Positions 11,491 to 25,500 of a stretch of DNA of 64,000 nt are shown in pieces. Made by a program: the position numbers and the translations under genes. The notes beneath the pieces are model-generated. The model searched no databases. It worked only from the letters and a program-made list of their open reading frames with translations, and was not told the origin of the DNA. Every line of letters begins with the position of its first letter. The first letter of the stretch is position 1. The stretch comes from Branchiostoma belcheri (lineage: Eukaryota; Chordata; Leptocardii; Amphioxiformes; Branchiostomatidae), in NCBI RefSeq assembly GCF_001625305.1, contig NW_017802824.1, positions 3,736,271-3,800,270 on the forward strand, in the 5' to 3' direction.

Positions 11491-11820
11491 CAGGGCCCGA
11501 AATGCATTGGCAGGAATAGCCTATAGGTGCACTGGCGCACCCAACTTTAAAAAATGGCCCCAATTTTTGGGGGGTTCCCCTGGTAAGATAAATAAATAGA
11601 ATGCCAGCAAAATTATTTCTCTTTCATTTCTAAAGAAAAGGACTATAAAAATGATTTTATTATTTTTCTGACACTTACATGTCAAGAATATCGCTGTATT
11701 CTTCTATTCATACATGAACCTATGAAAATATTTGGTTGCATCCACAGGAAAAGCTGGGTGCCCAGCTCAGAATTTGGATGCACTAAGTTATAATGCACCC
11801 AGTATTTCGAGCACTGCCTG
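11491..11820. repeat. hAT-like MITE
   Basis: Starts CAGGGCCCGAAATGC and ends GTATTTCGAGCACTGCCTG, imperfect terminal inverted repeats that begin CAGGG/CAGGC as in hAT-superfamily elements. Inner inverted GGTGCACTGGCGCACCC and TGGGTGCCC/TGCACCCA motifs. No clear 8-bp target duplication remains. Confidence 0.5.
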
Positions 11821-13249
11821 TAAATAAAGCAGCAAATTGTGGATTTGTGTGATATTTCCAGTTAAGCTAAAGATAACTACTAAACTGTACTCTAGGTGTC
11901 AAAGTAACAAGTGCCTTATGTCTTGGGAGAAGAGATGATAAACCTGAAACAAAAGCACAACTCAATACTACGTATATGTATCGAATTCAAAAATTTACCT
12001 CTCTTTTCCTAGTATCTTTGCAGACGATTGGTTAGTACTTTAACCGTTTGACAAAACATATACTCTAGCAATAGATGCCTTAATGTCTGTAACTTAACAG
12101 CATAGCAGCCAATTTGACGATATAAAACCTATAACACTATGATAAGTATGTACTAAGAAGAGTCTAGAGACAAATTAATGCGCTGCACATATATCCATAA
12201 GCCATGGATGGCTTGACGAATAGACCAGGCTTAAAAGGTAGAGAGAATGACTACGAACTGAGGTAAATTACTGATGGTAATCGGGGAAATGGAGGCTGGT
12301 CACGCCACAAAGATCAAGAAAAAAAATCGTCGCGGAAGCAGTCGGATACGGGATCTTTAGTGAGAATGATTCTTTGTTACAACAGTATCATCAGTGTGGT
12401 TCTCTGTGATCTCACAACCAGCACCATAAAAACGGCTTTTTGAAATTGCTCCTGTCCTTGTCAATTTGTTACAGAATACTGAGAGTGATTTTTCAAACGG
12501 AGTAGTAATGACTTTACCACTGTAATCAGAAACAAAGCTGTCAGGAATACGCAGAATTGCCTTGGTGGAAAATTCCAATCAGAACCAAACCATTACCTGG
12601 CAATTGCGGAGGAAGCAATACGTTATACCTGAAGCGCTGCATCACAATCCCACTATATTCCGTCAGCGATGAAGAATAGTGTTAATGATGGCGAATTGCT
12701 CACATAATAGAAATTGCTGTCGTCTCTAGTAATATTGGAATTAAATATGCCAACATTCATCAGAGAATGCGAAGAGAGATGCACATTCATTGTCGTTTCG
12801 TGTACATGTTTAATAGCTCTCTAAACGCTTACAAACGACGTACACAGTAATTGAAAAGATGTATATTTTTGCTTACTGTTTATCATTGCTGACCCGATAA
12901 AAAAGAAAAACCGGAGGATTCATAATGTAATGTCTCATGTTCATTAATGTTTAGTTATTCCTCTATTATAGGCTTACATTTTTCTCAAAAGACAAGGGAA
13001 TAGAGACAAAGTGAACATCTAAGTAAAAACATCATCATTCATCATATATACTATGAGTAGTAGTGCTCTTTGTTTTGACAGGTTTTCAATCTATTTATCT
13101 GTAGTCATTGGGAGGGCGGATTTACACTTTGCTTTCTAGCTCTGGTATTCTTTGTAGAACATCCCTAAAGCCTTTTTCTCTGTAACGGTTGTAATGAGAA
13201 AGATTAGAAGCTTGTACGGAGAAGCCGTGGGTAGAATTTTTGAGCTGGT

Positions 13250-13461
13250 CTGACTTCTGCAAGTCACGTGTTGTGTGACGTAGCGACACAAATCCCTGCC
13301 CCGCTTTCCGCGACTGTGGAGCGCGCCTTGCTTGCGCCTGCTGCCGACGGGTCGCCTGTCACCAACCGTCAATCAAAAGCCCACTTGCCGGCCGGCCAGC
13401 GGTGCACTGCCGCGAGTCCCTGCCCCAAGACTGGAAGAAAGTTCTGTCGTTGAAGTGAAAA
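13250..13461 (+). promoter_or_regulatory. CpG-rich 5' region of gene B (probable promoter and 5' UTR)
   Basis: The 200 bases before the start codon are far richer in G, C and CpG than the AT-rich surroundings (runs such as CCGCTTTCCGCGACTGTGG and GGCCGGCCAGCGG). No TATA box was found. It abuts the signal-peptide exon of gene B, so a CpG-type promoter is inferred. Confidence 0.45.
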
Positions 13462-13522
13462 ATGGCGGGTGTTGCCTGGCTTGTTGTCTTGGTTGTGGCT
13501 TCAGCAGCAGTTCTGGATCATG
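13462..13522 (+). CDS. Gene B exon 1: signal peptide
   Basis: ATG in context AAAAATGG opens MAGVAWLVVLVVASAAVLDH, a typical signal sequence with a hydrophobic core and small residues (ASAA) before a likely cleavage site. Donor GTAGGT follows one base of the next codon, the phase needed by the Ig1 exon 7.8 kb downstream. Confidence 0.8.
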
Positions 13523-16500
13523 GTAGGTGATTCATTATTTTTTGTGTTATAGTCCGTATCAGTTTTACATGTGTTCACTTACATTGGAAATTTCTCACTT
13601 AAATGCAATCAATTGTAAAATGTTATTTCGATACCTTTTGTATGTTGTAACATTGTCAATACATGTACGTGATGGAGTGTATCTTTTTTCCATGTAAAAA
13701 GCTTTTGAACACGTTAATGTCACTATGCATTAAGACCCCCTAGAGTCATATGATATGTCCAGTCGATATTATGATTTGCTCTCGAGATATTACAAAGTAG
13801 TGAAATCGTATCGGACTAAGTGGTCTTTTCTTCCTTTACGAGTTGTGTTTGCAAATCATGAAACGGTACATCAGATAGTCCAACGATAGTCCAATGCGAT
13901 TCAACATTGCTTCTCGTAAAGCAGTTGGAAACATAAACTTGGTACGAATTTCTTGAATATCGCAATTCTCTGTGAAATAAATCTTCGCCGCGGCATGAGG
14001 TAACAGCTTTGTTTTACCATGTCGTAAATCAGCGCACCCTCCATACCGTCCATCACCGTCGCCTCCTGCAATCTCATCTGCCTGACTGACCCCCGATCTG
14101 ATATACCGGTTCGATAAGAGTGTTTTTCTGTCGCAGCGGCCCCTGGGTCCCGCCCTGGCTGCCCTGCCCCATTGATCCAAAGCCTTCCCCTACGGCAACC
14201 TATTCTTCATCAAAGGTCTTACAGTAATGCATTCGTAAAGTAGAGATTTAAAGCTCTTTTTCCTGGTACCTGAGTCGACTATGTGTTCTTTATCAACAGC
14301 GTAAGCACTGGTTGCCACAGGCTAGCATAACAACTACATATACATAAAGATAGAGGCAGAGAGGTTGAGCTTTATGTATGTCTCCTCTGTGGAGGTAGAT
14401 TCTAAAAAGGAAAGTCCCTCCATTTGTAGCTTTCAAGTAACGTTTTTTTTTTACTTTGAGGATGGATTTTTGATTGATTGCATGGGTGTACGTACATGCT
14501 CTATGTAAAATGCCAAGGTTGCGATCAAACCAATATTAAATGCACCTCGAGTGGGTTAACAGACTGGAGAGTACTTCTTTCATGCATGATGGATTATTGT
14601 ATGAGTTTTCTTTGAAGTGTATCGTAAAACGTTCCACCAGAGCTGTTTGGTATCTAATAAAACTAATTTGGCTGCTGGGAAAACTGTTGCTTGAACCAAA
14701 GTGCCAAACTTGTACCGACAGTGGCACACAGTTTCCGATAAAGCATACTAATGGAACATTACCAAATATGGTCAAATGTCAAACTAAACTAGAAAGGTAA
14801 CATTTGCAAAGCAAAGGAATAATGTTTATCTTCGCATATGGTATGAACGCTCTGTTGATTTACTCAAACACATTCATGTCTATGGCAAGTCAGGAGTCTA
14901 AATTCATCATGCTATTTAATTGCAACATGATGTAACCCAACACTAGTTACCATGGTGACAGACAGTATTGTTCAGGTCATTGACCTTTTTGGTTAGGAGA
15001 AGAAGAGGAAACAGAGCTAAAACAATATGTTTTCCTTTCCTTCCTACAGTTGCACCATAATGCACCAATTTGTGCCACAAAATTTTTAACATTTCAACAT
15101 AAGGCTTCTTGATTTGTTGCATATAATTCTACCGTGGAAAATATGTGACATTTAAAATACCAAGATCGATCTTGCCACCGGTGACCGTTAAATCTCATAA
15201 TTCGGGGTTTCTAGTTTGTAGAGAAAGATAAGAATGCCCTACTTTGGCAAATCTCCCCAGGGCACGCCATCGGCAACCGTGCACCATTGATTTGCTTTTA
15301 TGCTTGGCTTGTTAGAGCATGTCACCGTTAGGGTTAGGGAGAGGCCAGCTTGCTCGTTACAATGATTCCGTACGGGTATGCAAAAACTAGTCATCACAGT
15401 CTAGTGAAGCTGCTCACCAAATCTGTTGGGAGATGAGAATCCTCATTATCTTAACAACAGTAAGTTAGTAAATGACCCCGTATTATCTATAACAATAGAA
15501 GAAATGCAATAAGAAACGTTCTTTAGTTTTTTTGTTTTTTTTTAATTTCACAAGTAAGACAAAGTACAGGACAAAGTGATAGCGCACTCAAGTTACAATA
15601 CTTATTTTGACGCTACCACTTAATAAATGAAATACAAGGAAATAAGGGATAACAAAATGTGAAATGGTATAAAAAAAGTACAAAGATGTTGAAATGTTTA
15701 TGAGCGCAGTCCGATTCCCCACCCAATGATGAAGTTGCCAAAAGCGTTAGCAAATATATTCCTTCTTGGTTTGGCTTTGCTAAGCATCGCCGCCTATCAA
15801 AGCCACTCACCAAATCTGTTGGGAGAGGAGAATGCTCATAACTTAGAGGCAATGATAAGTTAGTATCTGGCCCCGTTTAATCCATACCAATCGTAGGAAT
15901 GCAATAAAAACATTCTTTAGCTGCCCCAAAGTTAACAAATCTACTGAGTAGACGACAAATGTTACAGAATGTCTACTCATCCGAAGTTTGTTACGTTAAT
16001 GGCTGATAATTTCTAAGTCGTAATGTTTTCAACTTCATCACTACCAAATTACGTGCATGGCTCCAGTGCAAATGCCTTGTATCGGCATAGCCTCATAGCT
16101 GATTTATAGCCCAGCAAAAGCGAGCATCCATTACGTACGTCGTGCTTGTCGACCTGCGGCAACCCTACTCATTGATCGACAGCTTGAACCCTGGGGCTTG
16201 TCATTCGTCAAGCAGCCGTAACAGACGAGTGTTTCGTCACGATACAACTTCACGGAGTGTAGGCATGCATTGTCTCCGTCATTGGTAGTTGTTTTAAATC
16301 AAACCTGTGTGATAAGGAATGTATCAAAATATGGTAGCTCAGGAAAATCGCTATGAGTTGCATCTGCAACTAATACCATATATGTAATAGATCTTCAACA
16401 TCAGATGTGGAGTTTCACACATTGTAAAAACGTGTGCGCTTGGATACGCTCCGCTTATTCCAATTAATGTTTATGCTGCGAGAAGCACCTACTAAGCATA

Positions 16501-19500
16501 AATAACCATTACTACAGTATAGCGGTACACACACAGGTCCTTATAAGCTTCTTCCGAAGTCAGCATCAATCTGTAAAATGCGGTTATGAATATCTAGTCT
16601 CATCAAGGGTGAATCTATAGGGAGGGTTTGCTTCTGTGAATTCTTAGTTTAGGTTTACGTGGATATCGTTGATTATCATATACTGCCTCAAAGGCTTAAA
16701 GTATCCGTGTACTTGCTCGACACATCTACGCTGTAAGGTGTTACGAATCGAAGCCATGTACTGTAATCATTGACTGTCTTGTCGTATGAGTTGATTGAAC
16801 ACCTTAGCTTGATATATCTGTATTATCAATCATCGCACAGCACATGAAAGATGGATAACACCCTGATGAAACACGAGACAACCGTGGCAGTTGTGATGGT
16901 GAAAGCCTCACTCACAGCACATGCATCAAGATCAAAAAATCGGATCAAAATCTCTCCCAAAATCTGTCCCCAAAGATCCCTGTAGATTCATTATATATAA
17001 TCGTAAAGACACCAAAAATCAATCACTTATTAAATACCGCCACCACCCAAACTCATCAGCCACTCATTTGCAAAAATCTTCGATCAGCAGATCATTAATT
17101 CACATTCCACTAATGGTAATGGCCATTGGCACACCCCCATACCAAAAGATAGCTATAGGATTCTCTTATAAAGGAATGGGTTCTTTCCGATGCACAATCG
17201 ATGATCGCCTAAAAGAGGTTTGCCTATCGAATTACAATGATACAGCTTGTTTTTGGAGTTTTCATAGAGATTTATCCCTCTATGGTATTGTAGCCATTGG
17301 CTATACTACAATGCTGTCAGCGTTTTTTGTACAGCATCTATCCCGGGACTGTGTTATATGCATTTTATAAAAGGATGTAGGTCTCATCTGACCCGGCCTG
17401 TTCGTAATATGTTCCATGTTTATGCACGAGCCATTGTGACACGTGTGTTGATGTATGTCGTAAGTTTCTGTAGTTTATGGTGCGGCGTGTCCCACGGGGT
17501 GCTAGGGCCGAGGCGCGGGTCACTTATCGCCATCCATATGCATCTCCCCACGGAAGGTCGCCATCTCTCACTGTGCCCGGGCCATCCATCAACGCACGGT
17601 TGCCGAAACGCGACGATGACTTACAAGCTCTGAGGGCTGTAAACCAGTGTAGAATACTTTGAAACTTCGTATCGAAGTATGGAGTCGACGTTAGAACTCG
17701 CTGTATCTGATTCAAGTTTCGGTAGGCAAAACGACGCTTGAATACAAATTTTTTCTCTAGGGAAGTTATGTATGTATACAAAGTCTGATCATGTTGCAAT
17801 AGCCCTACATTCAATTTGGTTGGTTGGGTGGTTGGTCCAGTCTTTATACAAAAAGAAATGTCATGTTCATGTATTCCCGTAAAATGCAGTTTACCTCAGC
17901 AAAAAAGAGAGAATAGAAATAAATCATAACATAGTTGGTGGGGCACCATGTTTTGTCTTATGGCCGGCCTTGGACGTGAAAACTTGTAAAATATTGCAGT
18001 ATGTCGATCAAATCCTGGTAACAGACAGGAACATCATTTAGATTTAGATCATGTGTCCGTTTATTACAGACAACATCCGGTAGAGCTTAGAAGGATTGAC
18101 GAAACAGACACTTCCTTCTAAACCAGGGCGCAAGATTATCGGATATCATATTTCACAGTCTGTCGACGACGGCTTGATATGGGGAGTTAAGCCAAGTCTA
18201 CTCTCCATAAAGATGTCAGACATCGGAGAAGGAATTACTTCAGCTTCAACTGGCGCCATTCAAGCCTGTAGCCGCTACAAATTGTTACAACCAAAAGTAC
18301 ATTGTTCGTAGGTAAGATCAGGACGAGAAGCTGATCCCACTGGCGCCACTGAGCATCACGTGGAGTCCGTTATCGGAGACTTTAACAAATCTCGCCTTGT
18401 CTTTCCGTTTTCGTGACAGCCATTTTGACTGTATTTGCACCTCAATGCCATATACCTGGATATTGTTGTCAATGCTCACACACGTCAAACTTTCTATAAT
18501 TCTAGAACTCACCACAACAAAGTGACTAGGCACAAAAGTTTGTCATTGCCTCAGACTATTTATGTAAACAAATCATTTCACAAAGCACTACTACATTGTT
18601 TACAAGACTTAGTATCGTTAAATACTTTCATCAGGTTTTTAAATGATAAAGTTCGTTATTCATACCGACGTGTTCAATTAACAGCCGACGTTTCGATGTC
18701 AGTTTGTCATTTCCATCAGGGCAATTATGGCAAGTGTGCACTGTGCATTGCAGATGTTACTGCTAGCAATGAGGTTCAAAAGTAAAGCAAAGTAAAAGGT
18801 TCCCATCATTGTTAGTAGTTGAAATACCATAATTGATTATTTCTGTTTCCCTGGAAAAAAACTTCCACTTTTTATCATTGACATTGAGAGACGACACGGT
18901 GTTTCAACATTTTTGGCCTTAAGTATTTCATTTCAAAATCTTACCGCATTGCGGGGAATTTTCAATCATAAAGGCCGTACTGCCTCGTGGGCAATCTCTA
19001 AGTTAATAACTCTAGTACGAATGTCCCTGTAGATTGTGGCGTCGTGAGACTTCCGGGGAATGATGAATAATACTTGAACGTGCCGCCGAACACCTAATCA
19101 CAAACGAATTCAACTGTAAACACACGCCAAAAACGCAGAGTGTTGACTAAAACCCCCCTCTATCAATCATTTTGGACAAGGAAATTGAAGTGGTTGAATT
19201 CCACTAATGGCTCGGGAACGGACAGTCCCGAATGTTGATAGCCGAGAGCAGGTAGAGAGCCGGAGATAGAACGTCATAAATAACAACGCACTTTTTGCCG
19301 TTCCAATGTGTGTTTTCATTAGGCTTTTAGTTTTATGGACTTTTCTTGGTTTGGCTGAGTACTGTTATCTCCCTAATGCGGTGGCGAAAGGACGCACAAA
19401 CCATGTAAATGAGGTATTACTTGCGCCCTGAAAGGGAAAAACGTGTTTTATCGCTATCTTGTACCCACAGCACCAGAAAAAATGCCCCACTACCAATGCG

Positions 19501-22500
19501 TGGAAGATATATATACCTCGCTACCTGACTTGCATCGTTGGGTTTTACTAGTATACTAAAAATGGGCGGAAACATATTTCTTCTTCACTATGTATCTCAC
19601 TCTAGGCTGCCTGGAAAAGCCAGGAAATAAGGCAGCTCGTCTAAACCTGTGAAATCACGAGATAAATTCAAAAGTGTGCAAGTTCCCCCGCAGCTGCATG
19701 ATAAAAATGGTACATATAAAAAAAATGCCCACTTTTCCCTATTTTATATAGGTGTACCTTTAGCACCTGGGAAGATGAAATTGTCTACGATAGAGCGGCA
19801 ACTGTGTGGAACCTGGTTATAGCAAGCTGCTGCGCTGCCGCGGTACTAAACTATACATAAAAAGGAACAAACGTGGCCCATTTTCTGCTTAGACAAGCAC
19901 ATTTCAATGAAACTCAAAACAAATTAATCGCTTGTGAAGTCAAATAATCCATGGAATCAGTGAATCTATCTGTACATTTCATCTGTTTCTTTCAAGTTCG
20001 TTGACCCTGCTTTGTTCAGCAATTGCAACAACTGCTACGTACGTCCCTCAATTGATGTAATAGCTAAAGCCCCCTATAGGGGAAACAGATGGGCGTGTAG
20101 CTGGTTGCTGTTTTATCGTAGAAAAAGCAATTCTTTGTTTATTAGTAACTATAAAGCCGGCAATTTAATGGCCACTTCCCTTTTAGATCTCGTAATATCT
20201 TTATAGATGCACATTTCGTTTTGACGTTTGCATTTGAAACGTACCACAAAGCGTACCGCCTGATCCGGTGGAATGGAAGAACTGGATTGCCCATCTGTCG
20301 TTTTTACCTAATGAGCTCCGAGCTACATCAGACGTGGGTTGGAACATCTGGATACTAGGCTGGGATAAAAACATGTGCAAGCTTCAGAAAATCCAAACCC
20401 ATGGGAATGGATATGTTCACAACAACTGCTAACAATTTCAGACATCACATCAACTAAGTTTTAAAAGTAACATTAAATCACAATTGTTATGTACAATATA
20501 GACTCCCCCCACTGAAAGTAGTGTGGTATAGCCTTTTGGTCCATTGGCAGACGATACCATACCACATTGAGGATGTCATTTGACTTTTCTGATAGGTTCT
20601 TTGATTTCCCCCTAGACAAGAATAAAGACCTTGAAAACTCTAACATTGATATTATATTACATAAAGTCTTTAAATGTTTTATGTTTTTATACAAAATATT
20701 TGTTACAGAGATATTGATATCATATTTATAATATCCTTTAGAAGCCAATAAAAGAGAATTTTGTATAGGGTCTGCGTAGGATAAAAAAAACGTTACTTTA
20801 CTTTAAAATGTGTTATATATCCAAGTAGCGGCGGAACAGAGAAATTCTTACCTTTTAAGATCTTTGTGATATTTTGAAAATTATATTTATGCTTTATGCA
20901 GCTGTAAATAGCAGGTATCAAAACTACAAAGGCGGTCATCAGGTCAAAGGCCTAGGCCTAGGACTGAAATTATTATTCAATTAAGTACAAAGTACAAATA
21001 TCAAGTTATGATCTCCGAACACATCAAGACATAAACCAAACCGGTAATAAAGATACAAGCATTGCTATATAGCTAGAATGGCCTTTAGGGAAGGCCAGCC
21101 CTAATCTATGTACAGCACTTTATTTTCATGTCGAATTGGCTCGTGCCAGAATGTGTCTCACATCACCAATCACTAGTTCCCCCTGTTAACTGGTAAGTGA
21201 ACTGCAATTGTACTGCAATAATGTTCATGTCCAAGGTTTGTATATCCAGCAATAATATTGTGCTTTTCTCTATTTCAGTTGAGTGTGCAAAATACCGGAT
21301 TACCCCATCATCGACGTCTGTACTACAGGGACAGACCGTCATTCTTCAGTGCGCTTTCTACGACCTGACTGCAAAGGACATCGTCACATGGGATGGTCCT
21401 CCAAACTATGAGTCTATTGCGGTTCGTCGTATTATAAACCCAACATATTCACGACATCACATTGTTGGCGATGAAACAAAAGGTGTCTTCAATCTGCAGA
21501 TAAGTAATGTTGAATTGAAAGATGGAGGTCAATATAAATGCGGTGCATTTGGACTGGGTTCCAAGGAAGCAACGCTGAATGTCATTGGTAAGCAATATAT
21601 AGAGACTCTTACTCCTATTTCAGACATTTTACTTTTTACTAGATAAACACATATTTGACAAATGTTCATTAAGCAATAAGTATCCATTAAGGATGTTATA
21701 ACCCCATAGGTAGTCATTATCTACCTTGTTTTTCCAGTTCCCATCCCCCGGCCCCCAGTCATCAAAGGGGCAGAACTTCCCGCTAAAGCCGGTCAGCAGG
21801 TGACTTTGTCCTGCAGCTCCGCGGGAGGTCATCCCCAACCAAGCCTCACCTGGTACAATGAGTCCAGGATATTCAAACACATGGAGGTAACCGATCTTTT
21901 AGGCCACTGATTGTTTATGATCCTGTTCGGTTTTATCTTAAACTTACAACGTTTGCTTACACAAGAAGCAGAAATTAGCCATTAGTAACAGATCACACTG
22001 GATATTATGTCTCCAAGACATTTACGTAAATGTCAAATCATCCAGATAAAATGCTAGAGTAGTTGCCCGCTAAGGGCTCAGTGCTGTTTGCCGCAATCTG
22101 CTCTTTCCAGCCGGTTCTGATCGAAGACTGATAAAAGCTATGTAGAAGGTCATATGCAAAGCCATATGCAAAGTTGGATGTCGGACACTTCGGCACCTGG
22201 ACACTTCGGCACTTGGACACTTCGGCATCAGGACAGTTCGGCACCTGTACACTTCGGCACCTGCACCCTTCGGGACCTGGACAGTTCGGCACCAAGCTCA
22301 GTACGGTTCGGCACTACGAGGACAGAATGCTACTGCTGCCGTGCTGGTTGCTGAACCGTTCTATGACTTCCAGCGAAGATAGTTATTATGTAAAAAAAGG
22401 GGGGTGAAGAAGCCATCCAATATGTTATGCAGAACAGATACCCAAACCTGTTATTATTTCATCATTGTGGCTAATAAATGAAAACAAACTTTGAAAGTTG

Positions 22501-25500
22501 TAACAGGACAGACATATTAAGGTTATAGTCTGTCACTGGTTAATGTTATTTTGATGCAATATCCATCTTTGTAGACTGTTTACCATTAATGTTTTGAAGT
22601 TTTTTCCCGCGCGTGGGACACCTCCCTAGCAATAGTAGCTAACAACACTGGGACCACAACACTGCCCCTTCCATATTGCTTTTATTGCTGTACAACACTG
22701 AGCTCGAGTCGTTGCGTACTCGGACGTAGTAGTTAAAGAAAAGATATGGGATAGTATGTCTTTCGTTATTGGGGGGGGGGTAGGGTCAGGTAGATTAAAC
22801 ACCGTTTCACAGTAATGTATCGGGCTGTCCAGGTGCCGAACCGTCCTGGCGGCTGGGTGCCGAACCGTCCTGGTGGCTTGGTGCCGAACCGTCCTGGGCA
22901 AGGTACTGAGCCGTTTTGGGCCAGGTGCCGAACCGTCCTAGATGGTGCCGAAGTGTCCAGGTGCCGAAGTGTCCAGGTGCCGAAATGTCCTGATACCTGC
23001 AAAGTTTATGACGTTTAATTTCAGGTTATTCACCATGAAAGTGTTGGTCGTGCTGTGGTAGACTTGATTCTGCCGACCCTGACGAAATGGGATAATGGTG
23101 TCAACTTCACCTGCACAGCTGACCAGGGGTATCCTCAACTCACCCACCCCAAGTCTTCATCAGCCATTTTGTCAGTTCATTGTAAGTAAAAAATATCTAA
23201 TATGTTTTCGATTGAGGTTAGACATCCAGTTCATGAGATACACAAGAAAAACAAAGGTTAGACTTTTAGTTAATGGAATACACAAGAAAAACAGAGGTTA
23301 GACGCCCCGTTAATAAGATAAACAAGAAAACAGAGAGAGTGTTGGAAAGGATTAGAGGCAGAATTTCTGCCCACCAGTGCATTATACTCCCACAGTTAAT
23401 CAAAACTTTCTAAATGTCTGACTGAAAAGCAAGTTGATCACATTTCGTGGATGTCTCAATATGATTAACACAATTTCTTTAGTCAATTTAATTTTTTTGT
23501 GTTTCCCACAGACCCCCCTACAGTGATAGTTCCCCAGACGTCCGTCCATGTGCGGGAGGGAAGTCCTGCTAACCTGTCCTGTATGGTGGACAGTAACCCT
23601 CCGGCAACAGTCACATGGAGAAAACTCGGACATGGTCTAGTCATGAAGGGAAAGAAAGGGTAAGACGCTTCATTTCCTGACAAGGCCGGTGTGCTTATAG
23701 TGGCAAAGGTTAACATAAATTATGTCGGAAAAGGTGATCGAAAGATAAAGGCAACTGCATAATGCTCATTTAAACTGTACTTGTAGCAATGCTCTACACC
23801 GACCATGCATGTTGCTAATCTCATTCATTTTCTGTCGAATTGATTTAATGTTTTATTGTAGGAAGTCATATTTTCTTCTGTCACTATACCTCACCCTTGT
23901 ACGTATGACTTTTCATTAATGGGAAGAAAAGTCGACATAAATGTGTCTTGGGAGAGACGTATCTAGTAGATTTGGCGATTCTACCAGTAGAGATTTCAAG
24001 CCAGTCCATTGATCTAAAGTGACATCAATCAAAGTTGAAAAGTTCTGACTGCCTTTTAAACATCCTAAAAGTTAGTCCGATCAGAATCTCTACTGGAAGA
24101 TTGATTGGAACCTCCACCTTGACATATGCATTATGATGACTATGAGCCACTCTCACCATTCCATATCCAGGAACAGAGGCCAGACGATGTCCCTACCTAA
24201 AGCCTCCCGCTATGACAGCGGAGTGTATGAGTGCACAGCTGACAACGGGGTCCTCCCTCATGGGATGGGGACTGCCACTCTAGATGTGCAATGTAAGTAC
24301 CCATATAAAACTGTCACCATCTAATGGATGCATGGAATCAAAAGAGCATTCTAGGTGCTACGATCCCACTTTATTAAGTGCCTCTGACAAAACTATGCTC
24401 TTCCCACTTCGTAAAGCAAACTCGAAATGAAAAAGAAGATTGCTTTACTATTTTTTCGCAGTACAACAAATGTACAGACTAGCTGGAACCTAGTATTTAG
24501 GATGCAAAATGTTTAATGCATATGTAAAATCGGGTAAATATACAAGTATTGGATAATAGTATGTTTCGAAATATATTTCTACTAAAATATTATCTATTTG
24601 CAACATTTAAGACTAATGTTGATGCAATACAGAATATCTCATATTAAGCTAAGACTTTACAAAGTACCAAATTTTGTTGTATATTTTGCTACTTGGTTAG
24701 ACGCACCATGGATCGACCCAACGATGGATGACGAGATTACACTCATGCACGATCAAGAAGGCTTCAAGTTGCGGTGTTTGGCGGACGGAAACCCCAAACC
24801 TCACATCCGCTGGCGGCGGAAGGATACAAGTTTGTACTGGGAAAACCCACTTCGCTTCCACCGGGTGCGTTACGACGTGGAGGGGACGTATCAATGCGTG
24901 GCAACAAGTGACGGGTTTCAGGAAGTGACCAAGGACACATTCATAAACATTGTTGGTACGTAAGCGCATCCGCATGATTTCCTCGTCTTGTAATATATAA
25001 GCCTTACCAATGCTTTTACATTTTCTGGCATAATTGTAGATGATTAATGAAGCAGATTGTATATTTGAGTCGTCTGCATATAGTGTTTAATGCTAGTAGT
25101 TCAGCCTTCAGTATTCTAGACGTGTTTTCATTGTTTGCCATCTAGTACATTTCCCTATCCTTGTGACACCATGACGCCATGCGATAAATGTTCAAAGTAC
25201 AGCAAATCATTAAGTAGAGCATAAAGAATCAAGGCAATGCAATATGGTATAATGACTGTAATGGCTTCATATTATACTGGCGTGACCTTCTCTTTAAATA
25301 CAAGAAAATAAGGATTCACCGATGGTAGTAAATTCTGGTTTATTCGGGTAATGCTTGCTTTCTAAACAGTACTGAAGTCAAATCAGGCAATTCCGTTTGC
25401 AACCTACGGTATGTCCTAAAATAGCTGCCTTTTATTTACAACCATTAAAAATTTTGCGACTCAACGGGAATTTACTACCGGTTGTAATTTTTTTTTCGCA

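Larger units (their letters stand above)
4545..13250. other. Intergenic spacer between genes A and B
   Basis: About 8.7 kb without a convincing gene. Open frames are short and lack paired splice sites, domains or repeats of the receptor exons. A possible polyadenylation signal AATAAA for gene A is at 4730-4735, inside a MITE copy. Recognisable content is limited to the repeats listed separately (4699-4882, 8214-8591, 9750-9886, 11491-11820) and AT-rich runs near 6120 and 6830-6900. Confidence 0.6.
13523..21278 (+). other. Gene B intron 1 (7.8 kb)
   Basis: No exon-like sequence was found on either strand. It holds a direct-repeat pair (15407/15801), a repeat shared with gene D (14939), and a hammerhead-like motif (18687). 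A 149-codon open frame at 16921-17370 shows no recognisable domain and is not called a gene. Position 17460-17600 is locally GC-rich without an identifiable feature. Confidence 0.6.

Noticed and set aside
16921..17370. 149-codon open frame in gene B intron 1
   Set aside because: No recognisable domain, no exon-like boundaries with matching phase and no similar sequence elsewhere in the window; probably chance.
22070..23002. Several open frames with repeated FGTWTLRHLD-like peptides
   Set aside because: They are translations of the 16-bp repeat arrays in the intronic element, not a repeat protein.
23214..23333. CRISPR-like array
   Set aside because: Three 40-bp units are directly tandem without unique spacers, and the context is a eukaryotic intron.
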